From: Chitinophaga polysaccharea
Lineage (GTDB): Bacteria > Bacteroidota > Bacteroidia > Chitinophagales > Chitinophagaceae
Direction of reading: 5' to 3'
Assembly (NCBI RefSeq): GCF_007829335.1
Contig: NZ_VIWO01000006.1
Location: 434,001-498,000, forward strand
Length of the DNA stretch: 64,000 bases
In this document: positions 8,347 to 16,575 of the stretch, in pieces
Position numbering within the stretch: position 1 is the first letter of the stretch
How the letters are laid out: the number at the start of each line of letters is the position of its first letter
Position numbers and translations under genes: made by a program
The notes under the pieces: generated by a model
Told to the model about the DNA's origin: nothing
The model's database searches: none
What the model saw: only the letters and a program-made list of their open reading frames with translations

Positions 8347-9225
8347 ATGAACGGGACCTCTTTTCAATCGGATATTCGTTATTGGCTCAGGCAAGGTAAC
8401 ACAGTGAACCATTTGCTTTTCTGGAATATTATCGTTTTCCTGGGCATCAATATTGTGCACCTCATCGCTTTTCTGACCAAACAACCCGGTCCTTTTATCT
8501 GGACGTATGATCAACTGGCCATTCACGCTCCGTTGAGCGCTTTCATATTAAAGCCATGGGGGCTTATCACTTACATGTTTACCCATGAACAGATATTTCA
8601 TGTGCTGTTTAACATGATTAACCTCTACTGGTTTGGCAACTTATTCCGTGATTTCCTGGGCAACAAACGGGTGCTCCCCTTATACCTGCTGGGCGGGATT
8701 GCCGGTGGTTTGTTGTATCTGCTGAGCGCCAGCCTGTTTCCCGGTTATATGGGCTATACCATGATAGGCGCCTCTGCTGCGATCATGTGCATACTGGTGG
8801 CTGCCGCCACCCTGATGCCCAACTACGAAATAGGCCTCATGTTCCTGGGAAGTATACGGTTAAAGTGGCTGGCGCTGGCATTGGTATTACTGGGATTGAT
8901 TTCTATTCCCAATGGCAACATTGGCGGTCTTATCTCCCATATGGGCGGCGCCCTGCTGGGTTTCTTCTATATCCGTACCCTGCAGGCAGGTACCGACCTC
9001 TGTAGACCTTTAATCTGGCTGTTTGACGTCAACACCCGTCGGGAACAAAGGCAGGCGGCCAGGAAGTTTAAGCCCAAAAAATCGCCGCTGAAAGTAGTCC
9101 GGAAAACAGATGATAGCAGCCAGTCCCGGCTGGATCAGCTGCTGGATAAAATAAACGAAAAAGGTTATAACAGCCTGAGTGCTGAAGAAAAAGCCTGGTT
9201 AGACAAAGTGAGCAAAGAAAACTGA
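8347..9225 (+). CDS. rhomboid family intramembrane serine protease (first copy)
   Basis: Integral membrane protease that cleaves within transmembrane segments. The 292-residue protein has about six hydrophobic segments, the HxxxN region HVLFNMINLYWFG, the catalytic serine in GASAA (about residue 141) and the catalytic histidine in ISHMGGALLGF. A soluble C-terminal tail ends with LLDKINEKGYNSLSAEEKAWL, a motif shared with the second rhomboid of this window. ATG at 8347 was chosen; a GTG two codons earlier (8341) is possible, and neither has a good ribosome site. Confidence 0.88.
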   Translation: MNGTSFQSDIRYWLRQGNTVNHLLFWNIIVFLGINIVHLIAFLTKQPGPFIWTYDQLAIHAPLSAFILKPWGLITYMFTHEQIFHVLFNMINLYWFGNLFRDFLGNKRVLPLYLLGGIAGGLLYLLSASLFPGYMGYTMIGASAAIMCILVAAATLMPNYEIGLMFLGSIRLKWLALALVLLGLISIPNGNIGGLISHMGGALLGFFYIRTLQAGTDLCRPLIWLFDVNTRREQRQAARKFKPKKSPLKVVRKTDDSSQSRLDQLLDKINEKGYNSLSAEEKAWLDKVSKEN

Positions 9226-9260
9226 TTAACTTTGTCGTTCAATTTTCCGTCATTTAACAC

Positions 9261-10490
9261 ATGAAAACATTTAACGTTCCGGTAATATATCGCAGTCCGC
9301 TGATCAGCGCCATTAAAAACCAGCGCAAACAGCAGGACCGCATGAAAAAGGACTTTACCCCTACTGAGCTGAATTTTGGTCCCATCAGGATTCTGCTGGC
9401 CCGTCATTTCGGTTTTTGCTATGGTGTAGAAAATGCCATTGAAATCGCCTTCAAAACGGTAGATGAAAACCCCGGCAAACGCATTTTCCTGCTGAGTGAA
9501 ATGATTCATAATCCGCATGTCAACAGCGACTTGCTGGACCGGGGCGTACAATTCATTATGGATACAGCCGGCAAACAGCTGGTGCCCTGGGAAAGCTTAC
9601 AGGCAGATGATATTGTTATTATTCCCGCTTTCGGTACTACCCTGGAAACGGAGAAACAACTCGCCTCCCTGGGCATAGAACCACTGAAATACAACACCAC
9701 CTGCCCTTTCGTAGAAAGGGTGTGGAATAAGGCAGAACAAATCGGTCAGAAAAACTACACCGTCATTGTACATGGTAAGCCCAAACATGAAGAAACCCGG
9801 GCTACTTTTTCCCATAGCCAGGCGGGTACTCCGACTGTAGTAGTGAAAGATATTAGGGAAGCCGCGCTACTGGCCGACTTCATCAGCGGGAAAAGAAATC
9901 CCGAAGAATTTTACACCCTGTTTGAAGGCCAGTATTCTACCGGATTTGATGTTACGAAAGACCTGCAGCGGGTGGGGGTGGTGAACCAAACCACCATGCT
10001 GGCCACAGAAACCCAGGCGATTGCAGACCACATCAAACAAGTCATGATCAGTACCTTTCAGCTAACAGATGCTAACGTAGGCGAAAGATTTGCAGATACC
10101 CGGGATACCCTCTGCTATGCTACCAATGATAACCAGACTGCCGTTACCGGTATGTTGCAGGAAACTGCCGATCTGGCCATTGTAGTAGGTGGTTATAATA
10201 GTTCCAATACTTCCCACCTCGTGGAATTGTGTGAAGAAAAACTGCCTACCTATTTCATCTCTTCTCCCGAACATATATTATCGGCAGATGCGATTCAGCA
10301 CTGGGATTTTCACCATAAACAAACGATCGATAGTGATCAGTTCCTTCCCAAAAAAGACCAGGTAACTATCCTGCTGACCAGTGGCGCTTCCTGTCCGGAC
10401 GCGCTCGTAGAAGGGGTGATTCGGCGGTTGCTGTCTTTCTTCCAACTGGAACAGAAGGCAGATGAACTGGCAACAGCCAGTCAATTATAA
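9261..10490 (+). CDS. ispH: 4-hydroxy-3-methylbut-2-enyl diphosphate reductase
   Basis: Last enzyme of the methylerythritol phosphate pathway, converting HMBPP to IPP and DMAPP with a [4Fe-4S] cluster. The three cluster cysteines are C53 (FGFCYGVENA), C148 (TTCPFVERVW) and C285 (DTLCYATNDNQ). At 409 residues it is the long form common in Bacteroidota, with a basic N-terminal extension of roughly 40 residues. It lies 35 bases after the rhomboid gene and is followed by a strong terminator, so the two may be co-transcribed. Confidence 0.95.
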   Translation: MKTFNVPVIYRSPLISAIKNQRKQQDRMKKDFTPTELNFGPIRILLARHFGFCYGVENAIEIAFKTVDENPGKRIFLLSEMIHNPHVNSDLLDRGVQFIMDTAGKQLVPWESLQADDIVIIPAFGTTLETEKQLASLGIEPLKYNTTCPFVERVWNKAEQIGQKNYTVIVHGKPKHEETRATFSHSQAGTPTVVVKDIREAALLADFISGKRNPEEFYTLFEGQYSTGFDVTKDLQRVGVVNQTTMLATETQAIADHIKQVMISTFQLTDANVGERFADTRDTLCYATNDNQTAVTGMLQETADLAIVVGGYNSSNTSHLVELCEEKLPTYFISSPEHILSADAIQHWDFHHKQTIDSDQFLPKKDQVTILLTSGASCPDALVEGVIRRLLSFFQLEQKADELATASQL

Positions 10491-10526
10491 ACACATCTAA
10501 CTAATTGTATATCAACATTTAAAAAC

Positions 10527-10556
10527 AAAAAAGACACCAGAACGGTGTCTTTTTTC
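10527..10556 (+). terminator. terminator after ispH
   Basis: A perfect 12-bp stem (10527-10538 with 10544-10555) around a 5-nt loop has A-rich and T-rich edges, so it can work in both directions. It is followed by about 190 bases with no recognisable gene before the LytTR gene. Confidence 0.85.
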
Positions 10557-10752
10557 TTTGGGGCTAATCACGCTAGTAATGCAGAGTATAAAATCTTTAT
10601 ATGGTGTTAATATTGAAATCGTAATTCAAAAGTAGTTTATCTGCCATACGCCCGCAATAGCCATTTATTATATGGTAGTTAATTTCCTGTAACTGGCATG
10701 AAAACGAATAAAATCGGAGACCTTCCCTGCTAAATCCCTTGTAAATCATCAC

Positions 10753-11523
10753 TTAGAATTGCATGGCCTTCTTTAAAAAGTCTGCTTTACGCCGGCGGGA
10801 TACCTCTACCTGGGCACCATCGCTCATCAGCGCAAAACCGCCTTCTCCCTGGATATAGGACTGCATTTGCTGCATATTGATGAGATGAGAATTATGCACC
10901 CGGAAGAAATCCACGTCAGACAATAGCTCCTCAAATTCTTTCAGGGGACGGGATACCATCAGGTTTTTCTTATCGGTAAAGAAAATGCGCGTATAGTTGC
11001 CGGTAGATTCACAACGCACAATGTTCTGTACCGGCATAAACACCAGGCCATTGATAGTAGGTAAGGCTATTTTCTTATGGGTTTGTTGCAACGTTTTCAT
11101 GTTCTGTAAAAACACATCCATGGGTGATACTCCACCCGTTTCCTTCATCCCGCGATTGTTTTTCTTCTCCTTACATTTTTCCAGGGCGTCCTGTAGTTCC
11201 TTAACACTAAAGGGTTTTAGCAGGTAGTCCAATGCATTGAATTTAATAGCTTTCAACGCATACTGCTCGTATGCGGTAGTGAATATTACATCAAAATGAA
11301 CTTTTTCAAATAGTTTCAGCAATTCGAACCCGTTCTGATAGGGCATTTCCACGTCAAGAAATACGAGATCCGGCTGCAACTCATCTATCAGCCTTTTGGC
11401 TTCTGCCACACTTTTGGCCCAGCCCACCACATTCACACCGGGACATTTTTTTTGAAGCATTGTTTGCAATGCATCTATGCAATGTTGCTCATCATCTACG
11501 ATGATAGCTTTTAGTTCGCTCAT
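10753..11523 (-). CDS. LytTR-type DNA-binding response regulator
   Basis: Receiver-plus-LytTR transcription factor, 256 residues. The receiver domain (about 1-125) has the acidic pair D10/D11, phosphoacceptor D57 in VFLDVEMPYQNG and the conserved Lys in LLKPFS. The C-terminal LytTR domain (about 150-256) contains IVRCESTGNYTRIFF and FFRVHNSHLINM. It lies 57 bases downstream of the LytS-like kinase gene and forms a two-component pair with it. Target genes cannot be read from the window. Confidence 0.93.
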   Translation of the reverse strand: MSELKAIIVDDEQHCIDALQTMLQKKCPGVNVVGWAKSVAEAKRLIDELQPDLVFLDVEMPYQNGFELLKLFEKVHFDVIFTTAYEQYALKAIKFNALDYLLKPFSVKELQDALEKCKEKKNNRGMKETGGVSPMDVFLQNMKTLQQTHKKIALPTINGLVFMPVQNIVRCESTGNYTRIFFTDKKNLMVSRPLKEFEELLSDVDFFRVHNSHLINMQQMQSYIQGEGGFALMSDGAQVEVSRRRKADFLKKAMQF

Positions 11524-11580
11524 ATAAGTAGCTTTTAGCTATTTAGCGTTTTATAGTTATGGTTGTTAGCTGTTGGTATC

Positions 11581-13557
11581 CTAAAATATAAATTCTGCCG
11601 GCAATACGATGGTTACACGGGTGCCGGTTGCCTTGCCTGACTCATCTTCCAGATCGGTTACGGTTACTGTTGCCTCTTTATTATTGATTTTTCGTATCAG
11701 GTCTATCCTTCCTTCTGTTACTTTCATGCCCACCGAATTGTGTAGACGCCCTTTTCGGTCTTTTATTTCCATTGCTTTCTTTCGTCCAATACCGTTGTCG
11801 GTGATGGTACATACCAGGCTACGCTTTTGCAAGATAATACTGATATCCAGTAATCCCTTTTCTTCCGGCAATTTATGTACAAGGCCGTGCCAGATAGCAT
11901 TTTCCACATAAGGCTGCAAAATCATGGGCGGGATCAGTACTTCGTCGTCATTTATTTCTGTATCTATCTGAAATCTATATTCAAAAATACCATTACACCG
12001 CAAAGACTCCAGGTCAAGGTAAAGTCTTAACGATTCCAGTTCCTTATTGAGGGTTACAAAAGTATGTTGCGTATTATCCAGGATCAGGCGCATGAGCCGG
12101 GAAAACTTAGTGAGGTAGTCAGATGCTTCTTCCTGGTTATTACTCCATATATACCGGTGGATAGAGCTAAGGGAGTTGAAGATAAAGTGTGGGTTCATCT
12201 GGGAACGCAGGGAGCGCAGTTCCAGCTGTAATGTTTGTTTATTGGCCTTCAGGTTACGGTGACGAATATAGAAAAACCCGCCAACGATGGCCATCAGGAG
12301 AAAAGCTGCCAGGAAGAAAGAAATCGCCACATTCCGTTTAGTACGGAGTGCTCCCAGCATTTTATCATGTTCCAGGGCACGGATCTGGTTATCCTTCCGG
12401 TCTACTTCATAGATGGTTTGCATCTGGGTCATGGCCATGGCCGACCTTTCATCGAGGATACTGTCTTTATACAACAGGGATTTATCTACCGCCTCCAATG
12501 ATTTTTCAAAATCGCCGCTTTCCTTGTAATCTTCTGCCAGGGCCTTGTAGGCATCCATCAGCATGGATTTGAAACCCCAGAAAGTACTTACATCAATGGA
12601 TTGCTGGATATATTTCCGGGCGTCTTCATGTTTTGCCTGGGCACCCAATAACTTACCGATGCTGAGGTAGCTCTCTGCCACATGCACTTTATCGTCTACC
12701 TGGTCATTTACTTCGAGCGCTTTTTCCAGGTAATACATGGCGGCTGCATAATCTTTTTTCTCTTTATAGGCCGCTCCCAGCGCATTGTAGCAAATGGCGA
12801 TCCCAATAGGCCGGTCCATTTTCAGGTTCATATTCAGGGAGCGTTTATAATATTGGATGGCCAGGTCCAGCTTTCCCTGTCCCTGGTAGGCATAGCCCAG
12901 GTTTCCCAGGTTGATGGCCACTCCCAGGTCGTTGTGGCTTTTTTCTTCCAGCTCCAGTGCGTGATTAAAGTGTTGAATGGCATCCCCATATTTCTCCATG
13001 GTGAGCTGGATATTGCCGATGCTGTTGGTAGCCACGCAAATATTTCGGATATCATTGATCTGCTCTGCCAATACCAGGGCTCTCATATGATAATCAAAAC
13101 CTTTCCGGAGTTTGTCGAGCCGGCGACAATCCACTCCGGCGTTGTTAAGAGAAAAAGCGATCAGGGAGGTGTCTTTCGCTTCTTCCGCAGCTTTCAGGGC
13201 TTTCTCATGGTAGTCTTCCGCAACAATATAGAGTGACTTATTTCTTTTGCTGGTACCGATTTCGTTATAGGCACGGGATATTCCCTGGAAAAACCTGAGT
13301 TGCTGGGATAGGGTAAGCGCCTCTTGCCAGAAGGGGTTGTCCAGTTTATGATTATCAAAGTAACGGGCATTTTCCCCGCCCTTTTTAATCAGCAGCGACA
13401 CTTTTGCCGTGTCTGCGCGGAGCTGGCGAACAGAATCCAGCAACCGGTATGTACGCAGAGAGTCCTGGGCTCCCGCTCCCAAACAGGCTCCCAAGAGGAG
13501 CCAGCACAAAAAACATACATCTTTAATAGACATTGGCTGGTCTGTGTGACTACACAA
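11581..13557 (-). CDS. LytS-type sensor histidine kinase with TPR sensor region
   Basis: A 658-residue membrane kinase. It starts with a signal peptide (LLLGACLGAGAQ), followed by periplasmic TPR repeats (about residues 40-390, for example LGNLGYAYQGQGKLDLAIQYYKRSL). A coiled segment and one transmembrane helix (VAISFFLAAFLLMAIVGGFF, about 404-423) come next. The cytoplasmic His_kinase domain carries the phosphoacceptor His in QMNPHFIFNSL and a GHKL ATPase end with TDNGIGRKKA. It precedes and is probably co-transcribed with the LytTR regulator. The stimulus is unknown; TPRs suggest protein or peptide binding. Confidence 0.93.
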   Translation of the reverse strand: MCSHTDQPMSIKDVCFLCWLLLGACLGAGAQDSLRTYRLLDSVRQLRADTAKVSLLIKKGGENARYFDNHKLDNPFWQEALTLSQQLRFFQGISRAYNEIGTSKRNKSLYIVAEDYHEKALKAAEEAKDTSLIAFSLNNAGVDCRRLDKLRKGFDYHMRALVLAEQINDIRNICVATNSIGNIQLTMEKYGDAIQHFNHALELEEKSHNDLGVAINLGNLGYAYQGQGKLDLAIQYYKRSLNMNLKMDRPIGIAICYNALGAAYKEKKDYAAAMYYLEKALEVNDQVDDKVHVAESYLSIGKLLGAQAKHEDARKYIQQSIDVSTFWGFKSMLMDAYKALAEDYKESGDFEKSLEAVDKSLLYKDSILDERSAMAMTQMQTIYEVDRKDNQIRALEHDKMLGALRTKRNVAISFFLAAFLLMAIVGGFFYIRHRNLKANKQTLQLELRSLRSQMNPHFIFNSLSSIHRYIWSNNQEEASDYLTKFSRLMRLILDNTQHTFVTLNKELESLRLYLDLESLRCNGIFEYRFQIDTEINDDEVLIPPMILQPYVENAIWHGLVHKLPEEKGLLDISIILQKRSLVCTITDNGIGRKKAMEIKDRKGRLHNSVGMKVTEGRIDLIRKINNKEATVTVTDLEDESGKATGTRVTIVLPAEFIF

Positions 13558-13659
13558 TTTAAAAAAGAATTACGAATAACCGGCGGTGATTTCAGGACAT
13601 ACGGGGTGATCACCTGGTACGTGCCGTTAGTAAGTTCGGATGACTATCCTGGCTGAATA
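13558..13659. other. spacer upstream of the histidine kinase gene
   Basis: Presumed promoter region of the kinase-regulator pair. I see no clear TTTG/TAnnTTTG pair. Together with the structured element and the featureless stretch 13843-14174 it makes up a 617-bp gene-free interval. Confidence 0.4.
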
Positions 13660-13842
13660 AAAAAGCGAAAGGGCGAAAGAATTCGCCCCTTCTTCCTATT
13701 AACCGAATACACCTACTGAAAATATGGAACGGCCATGGCAAGCCACGCCATCCCACATTAACTTTAATGTTTGTATGCAGCACCTACGCTGCCACAAACC
13801 GGATTTTTATAATATACGCTATCAGCTAGTCGGTTAATAGCA
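13660..13842 (-). ncRNA. candidate structured noncoding RNA (6S-like architecture possible)
   Basis: A perfect 11-bp inverted repeat (13696-13706 with 13830-13840) encloses about 120 bases that contain further hairpins: 13755-13761 with 13764-13770, 13769-13774 with 13794-13799 extended by 13777-13781 with 13788-13792, and 13735-13739 with 13747-13751. On the minus strand this is followed by a terminator-like hairpin (13671-13688) and a T-rich tract, and preceded by CCTTTG, a possible -7 element. Size near 180 nt and a closing stem with bulged middle would suit 6S RNA, but I cannot confirm that. No coding frame is evident. Confidence 0.4.
13661..13688 (-). terminator. terminator-like hairpin of the candidate ncRNA
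   Basis: A perfect 7-bp stem (13688-13682 with 13677-13671, 4-nt loop) is followed on the minus strand by TTTCGCTTTTTT. No protein gene ends here, which is the main reason to suspect a noncoding transcript reading leftwards. Confidence 0.5.
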
Positions 13843-14174
13843 AAGGCTCCTTGTGGATATAGCTAGGATAAGACTTTCCCCGGGTACGATATATAATAAC
13901 GCGTCTTACGCACTATTTCAATTTGTCTTATTCAGTTCACAACAACACGCGTCAATAGCACGACTGATTCCATTCAAAAATTACCTAAGCAGCATTTCTC
14001 AGGGAGGATAAGGTTGGTTATGCACATAGCATCTTAAAAAGACACTTGCCGGGCATGCAAATAAAAACTATTGGAAATTCGGGAGGATGTGGAAAAAAAT
14101 TATTGGGATGCTGGCGATACTGCGCCATACAACAAATGTATAAAAGAGTTTTAATAAAAGAAAATAATATTTTG
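13843..14174. other. intergenic stretch before cmk with no recognised feature
   Basis: About 330 bases downstream of the cytidylate kinase stop codon. ACGCGT occurs twice about 45 bases apart, but I see no reading frame, clear terminator or mobile-element end. Confidence 0.4.
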
Positions 14175-14861
14175 TCAGGAGTGCGCCATGATAGCATCTT
14201 CTACCCACTGCATCACTAAATCGAGTTGATCTTCGAGGTTTAAGTGGCTGTTATCCAAGATGATAGCATCTTCTGCCTTACGAAGCGGGCTAATTTCACG
14301 GTTGGCATCGATATAGTCCCTGAGTTCGAGGTTTTGTTTTACTTCTTCCAGGGTAATATGTTTATTTTTCTCGTATAACTCTTTAAACCTGCGCTGAACA
14401 CGGATTTCGATCTCAGCTGTCATGAAAATTTTGAGTTCGCCGTGCGGGAATACTACAGTACCAATATCGCGGCCATCCATCACAATACCTTTGCGGGCGC
14501 CCATTTTCTTTTGCTGGGCTACTGCAAAATCGCGTACTTCCTTTACAGCTGCTACTTCGCTCACTTTTTCGGCCACCACCATTTCCCGGATCAGGTGTTC
14601 TACATTTTCATTGTTCAGGTACATTTCGCCTAAACCGGTAAGCGAATTGATCACAAAATCCAGGTGGATATCTTTAAGGGCTGCCGCCACCGCTTCGTGG
14701 GAAAGCCAGTCGATACGGTTTTGAATAAAATAAAGGGTCACTGCACGATACATAGCGCCGCTATCAATATAGGTATAGCCCAGTTTTTTAGCCAACTGCT
14801 TAGCTAATGTACTTTTGCCACATGATGAGTAGCCATCTATCGTGATGATTATTTTTTTCAA
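14175..14861 (-). CDS. cmk: (d)CMP kinase (cytidylate kinase)
   Basis: Transfers phosphate from ATP to CMP or dCMP. The 228-residue protein has the P-loop GYSSCGKS (residues 10-17), the NMP-binding region IDSGAMYRAVTLYF, the signature VMDGRDIGTVVFP and the C-terminal basic segment ELRDYIDANREISPLRKA. Length matches the cytidylate kinase family. Flanked by non-coding DNA on both sides, so probably monocistronic. Confidence 0.95.
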   Translation of the reverse strand: MKKIIITIDGYSSCGKSTLAKQLAKKLGYTYIDSGAMYRAVTLYFIQNRIDWLSHEAVAAALKDIHLDFVINSLTGLGEMYLNNENVEHLIREMVVAEKVSEVAAVKEVRDFAVAQQKKMGARKGIVMDGRDIGTVVFPHGELKIFMTAEIEIRVQRRFKELYEKNKHITLEEVKQNLELRDYIDANREISPLRKAEDAIILDNSHLNLEDQLDLVMQWVEDAIMAHS

Positions 14862-15000
14862 AACTATCTATTTAAATAAGAACCTGTTAATAGGGAAGAA
14901 CGCTACAAAATTGAGGGAAATCTCTGAGAATAGCAAACCAATAACATTTGGGTACCCCATTTTGACATAGCTGCCAGTATGAGATACCCAGATAGAATGG

Positions 15001-16572
15001 TTACCGGGCTACAATTACTTTACAGGTGTAGGCTAACTTCATGGTGTCTTTATTATAAATGACCAGGAAGTAGACGCCGGAAGGCAGATCCCTGATATCG
15101 ATATCCATATCGGACTTCACTTCATACTGACGCATTACCTGGCTCCATACATCGTGCATCTGCAGCAGCATAGCTCCCCGGATGCCACGAAGCTGCACCT
15201 TAAACGTACCATTGTTCGGATTCGGGAATACATTGATTTGTACGAACGGCGGCACCGCGCGTACTTCAGAATACACTACCTTACCATTCAGGCCTATTGC
15301 CTTTATGCGATAATAGGTCCAATCGTCGTAGTCGTTAGGATCATGCCAGGTATAGCTGAGCGGCACGCTGCTATTTCCATTGACTGCCTTCGTGAGCACC
15401 ACGCCGATTTTTTGGAAAGCTTCTTCTCTTTCATAACGGCGTTCCACCTCAAAGGCCATATTGCGTACTTCCCGGAGGGTGGTCCAGTCCAGCTGCACCA
15501 TTACCGGCGCAATCCTGAAGGCCTCAAAGTTGAGGAAGGTAACTGGCTTCACACTACCTATCAGGGCCGTTTTAGCAAAAAATTCGCTGGACCCCAGCGC
15601 GTCAAAATGCCGCAGGTGCATCGTAGCAGGGGCCAACATAGGACTGGTAGTTAATGTACCTGCCAAAGGTTTATTGGAAATAACCGGTAACTGATCCCAT
15701 ACGCCAGCAACAAAGCGGGTAATAAAGCTACTGTCGCGGGAAGAGGCGTATGCAGGCAATTCGCTCGCATCCATATGTTGCAGGATAACATCCACTTCTC
15801 CCCCACTATTATCTTCCCGGCGTATGTTCCAGGTTTTGTTTACAAAACTGTCTCTATACGCTGCACCGCCCGCCGCTACTGTAAATACGCTATCATATAC
15901 CCGCGCGCCTATCATATCTTTGGCGCCGGTGATCAACACCGCTGCGGGAGCATAGCTGTATTCATCGGTGCCTATCGGAAACACCACTTTACCCGCGGCA
16001 TTGTTGATGGCGGCACGATAGAGTAAGCCGCCCGCAATACCGCTGCCAGTAACTACATACTGTTTGTCGCTGTAACCTGTAATAGTACCAGGCGATTTAT
16101 CGCCGACCTGCAAATTCCATCCATTGAGATAAATATGCCCGCTGGCGAAATGGAGATTATTCCTGATTTTCAGGTCACTCAGGTCATCCAGCAACAAGCC
16201 GGATATATTGTTCAGTTGCAGGTTAGGAAAGCTGGGCCCGGCTTTGGTAATAAAGCTATAGCCGCCGAAAATCTTTTGCTGTGTTATATTGGAGAAGACA
16301 AAAGTACCGCCGGTGCCTGAACTACCATCGGCGCTTTCATCAGGCAACGTAGCCCCGTTGCCGTTAGTCCATAGTTTGCTGAGGAAATAAAAAAAACTGT
16401 TAGGATTGGAGCCAAGACTGCCGTTGTTGGTCATATCGGAGAAGATGCCCACGTTGGTATTACCGGAGAGCCACACGGTGGCGCCGGTAGGAATGTATAC
16501 GCCTTGTTGGGCGGAACTGTTTCCCACCAACAATAAAAGAGCCGATATGATAAATAGCTTCTTCAACAACAT
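15001..16572 (-). CDS. exported protein with type IX secretion C-terminal sorting domain
   Basis: A 523-residue secreted protein of unknown function. It has a signal peptide (LFIISALLLLVGNSSAQ), a Ser/Gly/Asn-rich beta-strand-rich body and a C-terminal T9SS type A sorting domain from about residue 447 (INVFPNPNNGTFKV, then DLPSGVYFLVIYNKD). A fibronectin-like stretch (MVQLDWTTLREVRNMAFEVER) precedes the tail. It begins 3 bases after the stop of the upstream repeat-rich gene, so it is co-transcribed with it and may be the surface-attached member of the set. Confidence 0.82.
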   Translation of the reverse strand: MLLKKLFIISALLLLVGNSSAQQGVYIPTGATVWLSGNTNVGIFSDMTNNGSLGSNPNSFFYFLSKLWTNGNGATLPDESADGSSGTGGTFVFSNITQQKIFGGYSFITKAGPSFPNLQLNNISGLLLDDLSDLKIRNNLHFASGHIYLNGWNLQVGDKSPGTITGYSDKQYVVTGSGIAGGLLYRAAINNAAGKVVFPIGTDEYSYAPAAVLITGAKDMIGARVYDSVFTVAAGGAAYRDSFVNKTWNIRREDNSGGEVDVILQHMDASELPAYASSRDSSFITRFVAGVWDQLPVISNKPLAGTLTTSPMLAPATMHLRHFDALGSSEFFAKTALIGSVKPVTFLNFEAFRIAPVMVQLDWTTLREVRNMAFEVERRYEREEAFQKIGVVLTKAVNGNSSVPLSYTWHDPNDYDDWTYYRIKAIGLNGKVVYSEVRAVPPFVQINVFPNPNNGTFKVQLRGIRGAMLLQMHDVWSQVMRQYEVKSDMDIDIRDLPSGVYFLVIYNKDTMKLAYTCKVIVAR

Positions 16573-16575
16573 TTT

